A DNA stretch of 8,282 nucleotides from Bacteroidota bacterium (GCA_023388015.1 JAEWHB010000006.1:1-8282), one strand, 5' to 3'. Counted from the stretch's first letter, positions 1 to 6,973 are shown. Notes: generated from the sequence alone by a model not told the origin. Numbers and translations: made by a program.

Positions 1-1
1 G

Positions 2-799
2 GATTCAGTTGAAAGTTCAATTACTGAAAAAACAAAAGTTATTTACTGCGAAACTGTTAGCAACCCATTATTGGAAATTGCAGATATTCAAGCACTTGCG
101 GAAATTTCAAAAAAACACAATCTGAAATTGGTGGTGGACAACACTTTCTCCCCTTTCATGATTTCGCCGATTAATCTCGGGGCAGATGTAGTCATTCACA
201 GTCTGACCAAATTTATCAATGGAAGCAGTGATGCCGTAGGAGGCGTGATTTGTGGTACTCAGGAATTCATTGATGATTTACGAAACGTGAACGACGGCGC
301 TTGTATGTTGTTGGGACCTACCATGGACAGCTTCCGTGCGGCAAGCATTCTGAAAAACCTGAGAACTTTACACATCCGTATGAAACAACACAGCCGAAAC
401 GCTCAATTTCTGGCTGAAAAATTCCAAAACGACGGGCTCAAAACCGTTTATCCGGGATTGGAATCACATTCCGGACATGAAACCATCAAGAAATTTTACA
501 ATCCTGAATATGGTTTTGGAGGAATGATGACTCTGGATGTTGGATCGCTCGACAAAGCAAACGAGCTGATGGAATTAATGCAAATGGAAAACCTGGGATA
601 TCTGGCCGTAAGTTTAGGTTTTTACAAAACACTGTTTAGCGCACCCGGAACATCCACTTCCAGCGAAATTCCCATGGAAGAACAAAAAGAAATGGGACTA
701 TCTGACGGATTAATCAGATTTTCAATCGGATTGGATGATGATATAGAACGCACCTACAATAAGATGAAAGAATGTATGGTCAAGTTAAATATTCTCTAA
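2..799 (+). CDS. Cys/Met metabolism PLP-dependent enzyme (methionine gamma-lyase / cystathionine gamma-synthase-like), 5' truncated by window edge
   Basis: Cytoplasmic PLP-dependent enzyme of sulfur amino acid metabolism. The reading frame is open from base 2, so the true start lies left of the window; a TTG at 71 sits inside conserved sequence and is not the start. About 265 codons are visible of a family usually near 400, so roughly the first third is missing. Seen: ETVSNPLLEIADI (from about codon 17), VVDNTF with the Asp expected to contact the PLP ring nitrogen (codon 46), and HSLTKF with the expected Schiff-base lysine (codon 70), followed by the usual GSSDAVGG-type segment. The C-terminal half keeps the family pattern, including SLG...PGTSTSSEIP and LIRFSIGLDDD. 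Family members include methionine gamma-lyase, cystathionine gamma-synthase/lyase and O-acyl-homoserine sulfhydrylase. The visible part does not separate these safely. It lies just upstream of metK on the same strand, which fits a methionine role. Family is sure, exact reaction is not. Confidence 0.9.
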   Translation, partial: DSVESSITEKTKVIYCETVSNPLLEIADIQALAEISKKHNLKLVVDNTFSPFMISPINLGADVVIHSLTKFINGSSDAVGGVICGTQEFIDDLRNVNDGACMLLGPTMDSFRAASILKNLRTLHIRMKQHSRNAQFLAEKFQNDGLKTVYPGLESHSGHETIKKFYNPEYGFGGMMTLDVGSLDKANELMELMQMENLGYLAVSLGFYKTLFSAPGTSTSSEIPMEEQKEMGLSDGLIRFSIGLDDDIERTYNKMKECMVKLNIL

Positions 800-839
800 T
801 TAAAGAACAATAATCATTTTCGTATTGATAAAAACTCAT

Positions 840-847
840 TAGTTTTG
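840..847 (+). promoter_or_regulatory. Probable metK promoter, -7 element (TAnnTTTG)
   Basis: The octamer TAGTTTTG matches the Bacteroidota -7 consensus TAnnTTTG exactly. No clear TTG or TTTG -33 partner is present 17 to 23 bases upstream. Transcription would start a few bases downstream, near 852 to 856, just before the riboswitch aptamer that begins near 861. That geometry supports the call. Confidence 0.55.
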
Positions 848-860
848 CAAGATTAAATTT

Positions 861-914
861 TCGGAGGAAAGATTTGACTGATTGCAACCTCGTAAAAAAT
901 TGCTAAAACAGGTG
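861..914 (+). ncRNA. SAM-II (SAM-alpha) class riboswitch aptamer in the metK leader
   Basis: A metabolite-sensing leader RNA that binds S-adenosylmethionine and normally lowers expression of the downstream gene. Seen in order: P1 5' strand GAGG (864-867), the conserved GATTT (871-875), loop segment ending ATTGCAA (881-887), P1 3' strand CCTC (888-891), an A-rich linker, the conserved TTGCTAAAA (900-908) and CAGGT (909-913). C862-G892 can extend P1 around a bulged G863. CTG 878-880 can pair with CAG 909-911 as part of the H-type pseudoknot. This order and the GATTT / TTGC / GCTAAA signature are those remembered for SAM-II, a class known from alpha-proteobacteria and Bacteroidota next to methionine and SAM genes. 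The later SAM-V class shares the binding core and cannot be excluded by eye. It lies 39 bases before metK, the enzyme that makes the ligand, and just after a -7 promoter motif. Confidence 0.85.
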
Positions 915-952
915 CTGTCTTATCATTTTTTCTCCCATCAAAATAAAGAATT

Positions 953-2230
953 ATGGCATATTTATTTACATCAGAATCCGTTTCTGAAGGACATCCCGAC
1001 AAAATTTCTGATCAGATATCAGACGCATTGATCGACAATTTCCTTGCGTTTGATTCCAATTCCAAAGTGGCTTGCGAAACATTGGTAACCACCGGTCAGG
1101 TAGTTTTGGCAGGTGAAGTGAAATCAGAAACTTATCTGGATGTACAGCAGATCGCAAGAAAAGTAATCAATGACATTGGTTACACAAAAGGAGAATATAT
1201 GTTCAATGGCGATTCATGTGGAGTGATTTCAGCTATCCACGAACAATCGCCCGATATCAATCAGGGAGTTGACCGCGTAAAAGATGATGCAGATTTTGAG
1301 ACAAAAGCAAATGCACAGGGAGCCGGTGACCAAGGAATGATGTTTGGTTATGCAACCAATGAAACCGAGAATTATATGCCTTTGGCTTTGGATTTGGCGC
1401 ATACGATTTTGAAAGAACTTGCTGAAATCAGACGGGAAAATGACGCTATAAAATATTTGCGTCCCGATGCTAAATCCCAAGTTACAATTGAATATTCTGA
1501 CGACCATAAACCGGTTCGAATTGATTCTATTGTCGTTTCCACACAACACGATGAGTTTGGAAGTGAAGAAGCAATGCTCGCAAAAATAAGAAAGGACATT
1601 ACAGAAATTTTAATTCCGCGTGTAATTGCGAAACAAAAACCGGAAATTAAAACACTTTTCAACGACCAGATCAAGTACCACATCAATCCAACAGGTAAAT
1701 TCGTAATCGGCGGGCCACATGGTGATACCGGACTTACGGGTAGAAAAATAATCGTAGATACTTATGGCGGGAAAGGCGCACACGGTGGTGGTGCTTTCAG
1801 CGGTAAAGATCCTTCAAAAGTTGACAGAAGTGCAGCCTATGCGACACGTCACATCGCAAAAAACCTAGTAGCTGCAGGTGTTGCAGACGAAGTATTGGTG
1901 CAGGTTTCTTACGCAATTGGTGTTGCGGAACCATGCGGTTTATACATCAATACTTACGGAACATCCAAAGTTGAGTTGACGGATGGTGAAATTGCGGAAA
2001 AAGTTCAGAAAATGTTTGACCTACGCCCCTATGCGATTGAACAAAATCTGAAATTAAGAAATCCGATTTATCAGGTTACCGCTTCTTATGGTCACATGGG
2101 AAGAGAGCCTTTCGTAGCAAACAAAACTTTTGAAAACGGAAACAACAAAGTTACATTGGAAAATCTGGAATTCTTCACTTGGGAAAAACTGGATTATGTA
2201 GACAAAATCAAAAGCGAATTTGGAATATAA
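953..2230 (+). CDS. metK: S-adenosylmethionine synthetase (methionine adenosyltransferase)
   Basis: Cytoplasmic enzyme that joins methionine and ATP to give S-adenosylmethionine, phosphate and pyrophosphate; it is the source of the cell's methyl donor. The 425-residue product shows the family signatures: GHPDK at 13-17 in SEGHPDKISDQISDA, GAGDQG at 123-128 followed by MMFGYA, GGPHGDTGLTGRK at 253-265, and the glycine-rich phosphate-binding segment GGGAFSGKDPSKVDRS at 278-293. It is complete, ending in TAA, and somewhat longer than the roughly 385-residue E. coli enzyme, as is common in Bacteroidota. The ATG at 953 is chosen because MAYLFTSESVSEGHPDK is the normal N-terminus. There is no clear Shine-Dalgarno; the A-rich stretch 940-950 is typical of the phylum. 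A SAM-II riboswitch in the leader predicts feedback repression by its own product. A probable terminator follows at 2255-2285. Confidence 0.98.
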   Translation: MAYLFTSESVSEGHPDKISDQISDALIDNFLAFDSNSKVACETLVTTGQVVLAGEVKSETYLDVQQIARKVINDIGYTKGEYMFNGDSCGVISAIHEQSPDINQGVDRVKDDADFETKANAQGAGDQGMMFGYATNETENYMPLALDLAHTILKELAEIRRENDAIKYLRPDAKSQVTIEYSDDHKPVRIDSIVVSTQHDEFGSEEAMLAKIRKDITEILIPRVIAKQKPEIKTLFNDQIKYHINPTGKFVIGGPHGDTGLTGRKIIVDTYGGKGAHGGGAFSGKDPSKVDRSAAYATRHIAKNLVAAGVADEVLVQVSYAIGVAEPCGLYINTYGTSKVELTDGEIAEKVQKMFDLRPYAIEQNLKLRNPIYQVTASYGHMGREPFVANKTFENGNNKVTLENLEFFTWEKLDYVDKIKSEFGI

Positions 2231-2254
2231 ATTTCAATAACTAAAGAATTAAAG

Positions 2255-2285
2255 AAGCCGATTGTTTAAAACATTCGACTTTTTT
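2255..2285 (+). terminator. Probable rho-independent terminator of metK
   Basis: Arms 2255-2266 and 2270-2281 can form a stem of ten pairs with two internal mismatches (C2258/A2278 and T2262/T2274) around a TAA loop. It runs straight into six T (2280-2285). It lies 25 bases after the metK stop. The T-run is on the + strand side only. The mismatches and low GC make it a moderate call. Confidence 0.55.
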
Positions 2286-2320
2286 AGTTTTAATTAATAC
2301 TCTATCAGCCGAATAATTCG

Positions 2321-2328
2321 GAACTTTG
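2321..2328 (+). promoter_or_regulatory. Possible -7 promoter element of the T9SS protein gene
   Basis: GAACTTTG matches TAnnTTTG at seven of eight positions (G in place of the first T) and is followed by CA, as in the metK element at 840-847. No -33 TTG is visible at the right distance. If used, transcription would start near 2333, which would place the TTG at 2326 inside the promoter and favour the TTG at 2347 as start codon. Confidence 0.3.
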
Positions 2329-2346
2329 CACTCCAAAATTTTTGAC

Positions 2347-4341
2347 TTGAAGAATTTATTTTCTTTTATATTTTTAACTTTTATCATCCTCAATCTTTCC
2401 GCCCAAATTATTTATACCTCGGAAGAAAATTATTTTGCTTGCGATGAAGATGGTGATGGTTATGTTTCCATTCCATTTGCTGATCTGCAAAATTATGCAT
2501 TGGAAGTACTTGATCAATTCAACGAATCTCCTGAAGTCTATGTAACCCGAGCCTATCGCGGAATTTCTAAAATCACAAATCTCAATAGCAATCCGCAAGT
2601 TGTGGATGTTTGTGGAACGATGGGCGGAAACAGCGGTTTTTATGATATTGCTATAAACAACCAACAAGAAGTTTATATCGTTCGTGCAAATGGGTGGTTA
2701 CAAAAAGTTGATATTCAAAATTGTACAACTCAAACCATTGGTCAAATTCATAGTAATGGACAGACGGTTTTGGCTTTGTCATTTGATCATTTAAATAATT
2801 TGTACGAAGGTGGCTGGACAAGCCAAGTGTATAGAGCCGAAGCAGGTGATTTTCAAAATTTTCAACTCTGGCACGACTTCGGTGAAGGTCGCGCTGCAGG
2901 TGATTTTGTTCAGATTGGAAATTTTATGTACGTCGCTTGGACCATGCCCAACGGAAGAGATTATTTGTATAAAGTAACATTGGGTCCCAATAATGAGTAT
3001 GTTTCTCATGAAGATTTAGGACGAATTGACGGCGGAACTTTTGGTTTGGCTGCCGAATATGGAAAGTTGTACGGAAATACGGTCGAATATCTTTATGAAA
3101 TTGATTTAAATACATACGAAACAAGTATTATTACATATCGTCCCGATATTTTTGATTCTGCAGGCGATTGGTGGGGCGCAGCCGGATATCATGAAGCATT
3201 AAACTTCCAAATTTCATTTCATAATGAAGCTTCAGACGCAGAAAACGGTGCCAATCCCCTATCTGATCCTTACACAAACGAAACTCCTTTTTTGGATTGG
3301 GTGTACATTCGTGTTCACGAATCTACATTGAACAAAACCTACATTATTCCAATCAAAATCATAGTTGCTGTAGCTCCTTCTGCACAAAATGCTGAGCTTT
3401 TGGAATGTAAGGATTTAGTGAGTGGTCTGGCTACTTTCCAACTGGATTCTGCAGAACCTGTGATCAATCCCGACAGTAATTTGGAATTTGCTTATTTTGA
3501 AAGCCTTTCAGATTTGGAAAATAATCAAAATGCACTGCCAAATACTATTTCAATCCCAAATAGTCGCAGGGTTTATGTGAAAGTTTATACACCGGGCGCC
3601 AATGATTGTTTCGGTTTAGCGGAGCTAAATTTAATTGTACCTTCTGCTGACGAAGTTGATTATGAAAATACAGTTACTTTTTGTTTGGGCACAAATGCTG
3701 TTTTATCGGTTCCGGATGAGTTCGTTTCGTATCATTGGAGCGGTTTACAAGGCGATGATGTGAACCAACCGTTGGACACAAACGAAATCACCATTAGCCA
3801 ACCCGGAAATTATACTTTGGAAGTTCTGGATGTAAATGGTTGTACTTTTGAATTGCCTTTTGAAGCTATTTTGGGTGGTATGCCAGAAATTGTGAATGTA
3901 ATTAACAATGGAAATTCCATTACAGTTCAGGTTTCTCCGGTAGGAAATTATGAATATTCACTCGATGGCGTTTTTTGGCAGAATTCTCCTACTTTTCACA
4001 ACATTCAAGTAGCCGATTATGACATTCATGTTCGGGATTTGGTAGGTTGTTACAGTGAACCTTATAAATTTACCTATTTCCTAGTTCCGAATTTTATTTC
4101 GCCCAATGGTGATGGTAAAAATGATGTTTGGGAAATCAGAGGAATTGAAAAATATCCAAACGCCAAATTCAGAATTTTTGACCGATTTGGAAAAATATTC
4201 GCCGACCGAAAAGTAAATTCTCAAGGAATTGTCTGGGACGGTAAATATTTGGGAAGACCTGTTCCATCCGGTACTTATTGGTATATCATCGAACTTACAG
4301 AAGACAATATTTTGACCGGCTTCATTACGGTAAAAAATTAA
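2347..4341 (+). CDS. Secreted multidomain protein with C-terminal T9SS type B sorting domain (gliding motility-associated CHU_C family)
   Basis: Predicted exported or surface protein of 664 residues carried by the type IX secretion system; its ligand is unknown. No ATG is available: the frame opens after a stop at 2314, and the candidates are TTG 2326 and TTG 2347. TTG 2347 is preferred because it gives a standard signal peptide of 20 residues (K-N-L-F start, hydrophobic core, NLSAQ end). TTG 2326 would add seven residues. From TTG 2347: residues 24-60 carry CDEDGDGYVSIPFADLQ, like the first half of a Flavobacterial Ig-like repeat. Residues about 63-275 look like repeated short beta strands of a propeller (YVTRAYRGISKI, DIAINNQQEVYIV, ALSFDHLNNLYEGGW, LAAEYGKLYGN). 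Residues 285-340 look like the second half of the Ig repeat (ISFHNEASDAENGANPL). Another Ig-like unit is at 343-432, a PKD-like one at 442-505 and a SprB-like one at 514-581. The sorting domain is at 582-664 (FISPNGDGKNDVWEI...WDGKYLGRPVPSGTYWY). Export route is well supported; role is not known. Confidence 0.88.
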   Translation: MKNLFSFIFLTFIILNLSAQIIYTSEENYFACDEDGDGYVSIPFADLQNYALEVLDQFNESPEVYVTRAYRGISKITNLNSNPQVVDVCGTMGGNSGFYDIAINNQQEVYIVRANGWLQKVDIQNCTTQTIGQIHSNGQTVLALSFDHLNNLYEGGWTSQVYRAEAGDFQNFQLWHDFGEGRAAGDFVQIGNFMYVAWTMPNGRDYLYKVTLGPNNEYVSHEDLGRIDGGTFGLAAEYGKLYGNTVEYLYEIDLNTYETSIITYRPDIFDSAGDWWGAAGYHEALNFQISFHNEASDAENGANPLSDPYTNETPFLDWVYIRVHESTLNKTYIIPIKIIVAVAPSAQNAELLECKDLVSGLATFQLDSAEPVINPDSNLEFAYFESLSDLENNQNALPNTISIPNSRRVYVKVYTPGANDCFGLAELNLIVPSADEVDYENTVTFCLGTNAVLSVPDEFVSYHWSGLQGDDVNQPLDTNEITISQPGNYTLEVLDVNGCTFELPFEAILGGMPEIVNVINNGNSITVQVSPVGNYEYSLDGVFWQNSPTFHNIQVADYDIHVRDLVGCYSEPYKFTYFLVPNFISPNGDGKNDVWEIRGIEKYPNAKFRIFDRFGKIFADRKVNSQGIVWDGKYLGRPVPSGTYWYIIELTEDNILTGFITVKN

Positions 4342-4377
4342 ATGGGTATATTTAGAGTCTGTTTAAAATTAATTCAA

Positions 4378-5103
4378 ATGAAAAAAATCTTTCTTAGCCT
4401 ATCTTTTACCTCTCTTTTTCTTTTAAGCGGTTGTACCGAATTACAGCAAATAGCTTCACAAATTCCGGCTGACACAAGCACGGCTGGCATTGGAGGTGTT
4501 TCGAGCGTGAGAATTTCACAAGGACTTAAGCAGGCACTGGAATTCGGCGTTCAGGAAGGTGTTCAGAAATTGGGACAAAAAGACGGATTTTTTGGCAACA
4601 GTCTGACGAAAATTCTTTTGCCGCAAGAATTACAAAAAGTCGATAAAACCTTGCGTGACATCGGATTGGCAAGTCTTGCCGACGAAGGCCTTAAACTCCT
4701 GAACCGCGCTGCCGAGGATGCTGTGACAGAAGCCGCTCCTATTTTTACAAATGCCATTACTTCGATGAGTTTCAACGATGCCAAAGGAATTTTACTTGGC
4801 GGAGACAATGCCGCAACTTCGTATTTACAAAACCGTACTTCCAATCAATTATTCACAGCTTTTCAACCCAAAGTAGAAAATTCACTTGGGAAAGTAGGTG
4901 CCGATAAAATCTGGGAACAAATCATCACCCGGTACAATACTTTTACCGGACAAAAGATTACAACCGATTTGAATGCTTATGTAACGCAACAAGCCATCAA
5001 CGGGGTTTTCAAAATGGTAGCTGACAAAGAACAAGGCATCCGAAACAACATCGGACTTAGATCCACTCCCCTTTTACAGGAAGTTTTCAGGTTGCAGGAT
5101 TAG
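4378..5103 (+). CDS. DUF4197 family lipoprotein
   Basis: Predicted envelope lipoprotein of 241 residues. The start is set at ATG 4378 because it opens a classic lipoprotein signal: MKK, a hydrophobic stretch of about 13 residues, then the lipobox LLSGC with the lipidated Cys at position 19. An in-frame ATG at 4342, abutting the previous stop codon, would add 12 residues that spoil the signal. The mature part fits DUF4197: ISQGLKQALEFGVQEGVQKLG, GFFGNSLTKILLP, the central YLQNRTSNQLFTAFQP segment, and a C-terminal LNAYVTQQAINGVFKMVADKE...IRNN. It is mostly alpha-helical by appearance and shows no catalytic motif I recognise. The family has no firmly established function. The gene follows the T9SS protein gene with a 36-base gap that contains a partial -7 motif (TATATTTA, 4347-4354), so it may be co-transcribed or have a weak promoter of its own. 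A probable terminator follows at 5164-5195. Confidence 0.88.
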   Translation: MKKIFLSLSFTSLFLLSGCTELQQIASQIPADTSTAGIGGVSSVRISQGLKQALEFGVQEGVQKLGQKDGFFGNSLTKILLPQELQKVDKTLRDIGLASLADEGLKLLNRAAEDAVTEAAPIFTNAITSMSFNDAKGILLGGDNAATSYLQNRTSNQLFTAFQPKVENSLGKVGADKIWEQIITRYNTFTGQKITTDLNAYVTQQAINGVFKMVADKEQGIRNNIGLRSTPLLQEVFRLQD

Positions 5104-5163
5104 TTTTTACCATTAAGATTTTGTATTTGAGAAATTAATTTTTGTTAAGACTGGTAAGTCAAC

Positions 5164-5195
5164 AAATTGATTGAAGTAATTCAAATCGAATTTTT
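5164..5195 (+). terminator. Probable terminator downstream of the DUF4197 gene
   Basis: The arms pair in three blocks: AAATT 5164-5168 with AATTT 5189-5193, GATT 5169-5172 with AATC 5184-5187, and GAA 5173-5175 with TTC 5180-5182. That is twelve pairs, two single-base bulges (A5183 and G5188) and a GTAA tetraloop. The last T's of the stem continue into the run 5191-5195. It lies 61 bases past the stop in the gap between convergent genes. The low GC content lowers confidence. Confidence 0.45.
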
Positions 5196-5196
5196 C

Positions 5197-5218
5197 TTAA
5201 ATCATTTATGATTCTTAA
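5197..5218. repeat. Inverted repeat in the convergent intergenic gap
   Basis: TTAAATCAT (5197-5205) and ATGATTCTTAA (5208-5218) are inverted copies interrupted by a two-base bulge. No T-run follows on either strand, so it is not a good terminator alone. It may be a partner hairpin of the adjacent terminator or chance in AT-rich DNA. The rest of the 161-base gap (5104-5264) shows no gene or clear site. Confidence 0.4.
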
Positions 5219-5264
5219 CAGAACTTAATCTATTAGGATTTTGAAAATCAACTTAATGTTTCAA

Positions 5265-6917
5265 TCATTCCAATAAATCCGTAATCGGATTTCCGATGTT
5301 TCCGTTTGGCTGTGAAATGTGCAACAAGGCCGAAAGCGTCGAAGCAATATCGGTCATAAAAGTCGGCGCATTTGTATTTCCCGGTTTGATTCCCCAACCC
5401 ATAAAAACCAATGGAATATGACTATCATAAGGATTCCAGGAACCATGCGTGGTACCGGTCGTATAACCGTATCCGTCGTACCATTGCGGTTCCAGAATCA
5501 CCTGAATATCACCGCTTCTTTTGTAATTGTAACCGTTAATTGCCATTTGTTTGAGTTTTTCAGGAATGCTTGCCTGACTCAATTTGTCCATATCAGCCAC
5601 AAACGCAACTCCCTCTTGTTTTTTGAGGAATTTAATTATCGTTGATTTGATTTTTTCGGAATCTAAATTATTCGAATCAATGATTTTATGATCCAAATGA
5701 ACCTGATAATTAGAAGTAGCATACACTAGTTTTTCCACACCAAACTCAGCTTTCAACACATCATCCATGGCTTTAGATATTTCTTTTTTGGCAAAAAATC
5801 CACCGTTTCCTCTTTCGTCCACAATAAATTGCGGATTATGCGCTGCACCGTGATCTGAAGATAGAAAAACCGTATAATTTCCTTTCCCGATTTTCTGATC
5901 AAGGAATTTGAAAAACTCGCCTAAATCTTTATCAAGTCTCAAATAAGTATCTTCAATTTTCGCGGAATTAATCCCGAATTGATGACCAACATAATCAGTT
6001 GACGAAAGACTAACCGCAAGAAAATCAGGCACATTGGCCGGATTATTTCCCATATTTTCGTTGACCAAAACTTCTTTGGCAAAATTCAGCGTGATCGTAT
6101 TCCCAAAAGGCGTTGCCTTAATGACATCGCGACCGTTTTTGACCATAATTTCTCCGGTCTTAATCGGAAATGTTACTTTCTCCCCTTTTACATAAGATCC
6201 TTCATAAGGATTATCGTCAGGCGTATGTTGAAAATAAGATTCGAGCGGATAGAGTGTATTCCAACCGTCTTTCAGGAATTTGGCCGTAAAATCGGTTTTA
6301 TTGAAATCCTTTACGTATTTCGGCAGATCTTTCATATAAAAACTACTGGAAATCCAGTTTCCGTCTACCATCCAATAAGCGGCATCACCAAAATGTCCGG
6401 CCGGCAAGATCGCACCGCGGTCTTTCAGTGAAATTCCGATTACTTTCGATTTAAAATCAGTTGCCAATTTGAGTTCGTCGGTAATGGTAGAAGTCAACAA
6501 ATTTTTGGGCGACATTTTCCCGTCCTTGTCATTTGGGTCCAGTCCTACTCCATTCACACTGTCATCTTGTGTACAATACATCCGCTTCTGAGTCGCTCTG
6601 ATGTAGAAATCATTTCCCGCAATTCCGTGAATCGCCGGAACGCTTCCCGTATAAACCGTGCTGTGACCGATGGCCGTAAAAGTCGGAACATAAGGAATCA
6701 AAGTGTTTTCAGCAGTAAAACCTTCGTTGAGCATACGTTTAAATCCGTCATTTCCATATCGGTCATAAAATTTGTACAAATAATCCCAACGCATCTGGTC
6801 AACGACGATTCCCACTACCAATTTCGGGCGCTCGTTGTTATTTTTTAATTGGGCAAAAGAAAAGCTGAACGAAAGAATCAGCAATATCAGTGTGAATTTG
6901 GAAGTAAAAGATATCAT
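5265..6917 (-). CDS. pafA: PafA-type alkaline phosphatase (secreted phosphomonoesterase)
   Basis: Exported alkaline phosphatase superfamily enzyme that releases phosphate from phosphomonoesters, likely periplasmic or cell-surface. The product has 550 residues, close to the 546 remembered for Elizabethkingia PafA, and the catalytic set can be lined up. Metal ligands: D40 (VVDQMRWDYLY), D308 and H312 (STDYVGH), D355 and H356 (SSDHGAAH), H491 (GTTHGSW). Nucleophile: T81 in VPTFTAIGH. Substrate-binding residues: N102 (GNDFY), K165 and R167 (SLKDR). The threonine nucleophile in place of serine, together with the Lys/Arg/Asn trio, marks the PafA-type monoesterases, whose studied members are expressed regardless of phosphate supply. 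The N-terminus is a signal peptide of about 22 residues ending SFAQ, so ATG at 6917 is kept. A good promoter lies just upstream at 6943-6973. The gene follows pncB on the same strand with an 89-base gap. Family and activity are well supported; physiological substrate is not. Confidence 0.93.
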   Translation of the reverse strand: MISFTSKFTLILLILSFSFSFAQLKNNNERPKLVVGIVVDQMRWDYLYKFYDRYGNDGFKRMLNEGFTAENTLIPYVPTFTAIGHSTVYTGSVPAIHGIAGNDFYIRATQKRMYCTQDDSVNGVGLDPNDKDGKMSPKNLLTSTITDELKLATDFKSKVIGISLKDRGAILPAGHFGDAAYWMVDGNWISSSFYMKDLPKYVKDFNKTDFTAKFLKDGWNTLYPLESYFQHTPDDNPYEGSYVKGEKVTFPIKTGEIMVKNGRDVIKATPFGNTITLNFAKEVLVNENMGNNPANVPDFLAVSLSSTDYVGHQFGINSAKIEDTYLRLDKDLGEFFKFLDQKIGKGNYTVFLSSDHGAAHNPQFIVDERGNGGFFAKKEISKAMDDVLKAEFGVEKLVYATSNYQVHLDHKIIDSNNLDSEKIKSTIIKFLKKQEGVAFVADMDKLSQASIPEKLKQMAINGYNYKRSGDIQVILEPQWYDGYGYTTGTTHGSWNPYDSHIPLVFMGWGIKPGNTNAPTFMTDIASTLSALLHISQPNGNIGNPITDLLE

Positions 6918-6942
6918 TCGGATTAATTTTTCAAAATTGATT

Positions 6943-6973
6943 CAAAGCTATGGCTTTCGGTAAAGTTTTCAAA
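6943..6973 (-). promoter_or_regulatory. pafA promoter, -33 TTTG and -7 TAnnTTTG
   Basis: Read on the minus strand: TTTG at 6973-6970, a 19-base spacer, then TAGCTTTG at 6950-6943. Both elements match the Bacteroidota vegetative sigma factor consensus at about the usual spacing. The start of transcription would fall near 6937, giving a leader of roughly 20 bases before the pafA ATG. This is the best-formed promoter in the window, and it suggests pafA is expressed independently of pncB. Confidence 0.7.

Noticed and set aside
71..73. TTG at 71 as the start of the PLP enzyme.
   Set aside because: The same frame is open to base 2 and encodes conserved family sequence (VIYCETVSNPLLEI), so the gene is cut by the window edge rather than starting here.
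874..906. A ten-codon leader peptide (TTG start, TAA stop) preceded by GGAGG inside the metK leader.
   Set aside because: The GGAGG is the 5' strand of riboswitch P1, and the codons coincide with conserved aptamer bases. This is better explained as RNA structure than as a translated attenuator.
966..1686. Three - strand open frames opposite metK.
   Set aside because: Antisense to a highly conserved enzyme, low-complexity translations, no supporting signals.
4342..4377. ATG at 4342 as start of the DUF4197 gene, abutting the preceding stop codon.
   Set aside because: It adds a 12-residue N-terminal extension before a standard lipoprotein signal that begins at ATG 4378. The in-frame ATG next to the stop appears to be chance.
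5319..6848. Three + strand open frames opposite pafA (5319-5645, 6225-6431, 6567-6848).
   Set aside because: They lie opposite conserved catalytic and fold-defining segments of PafA and their translations show no recognisable protein. They are shadows.
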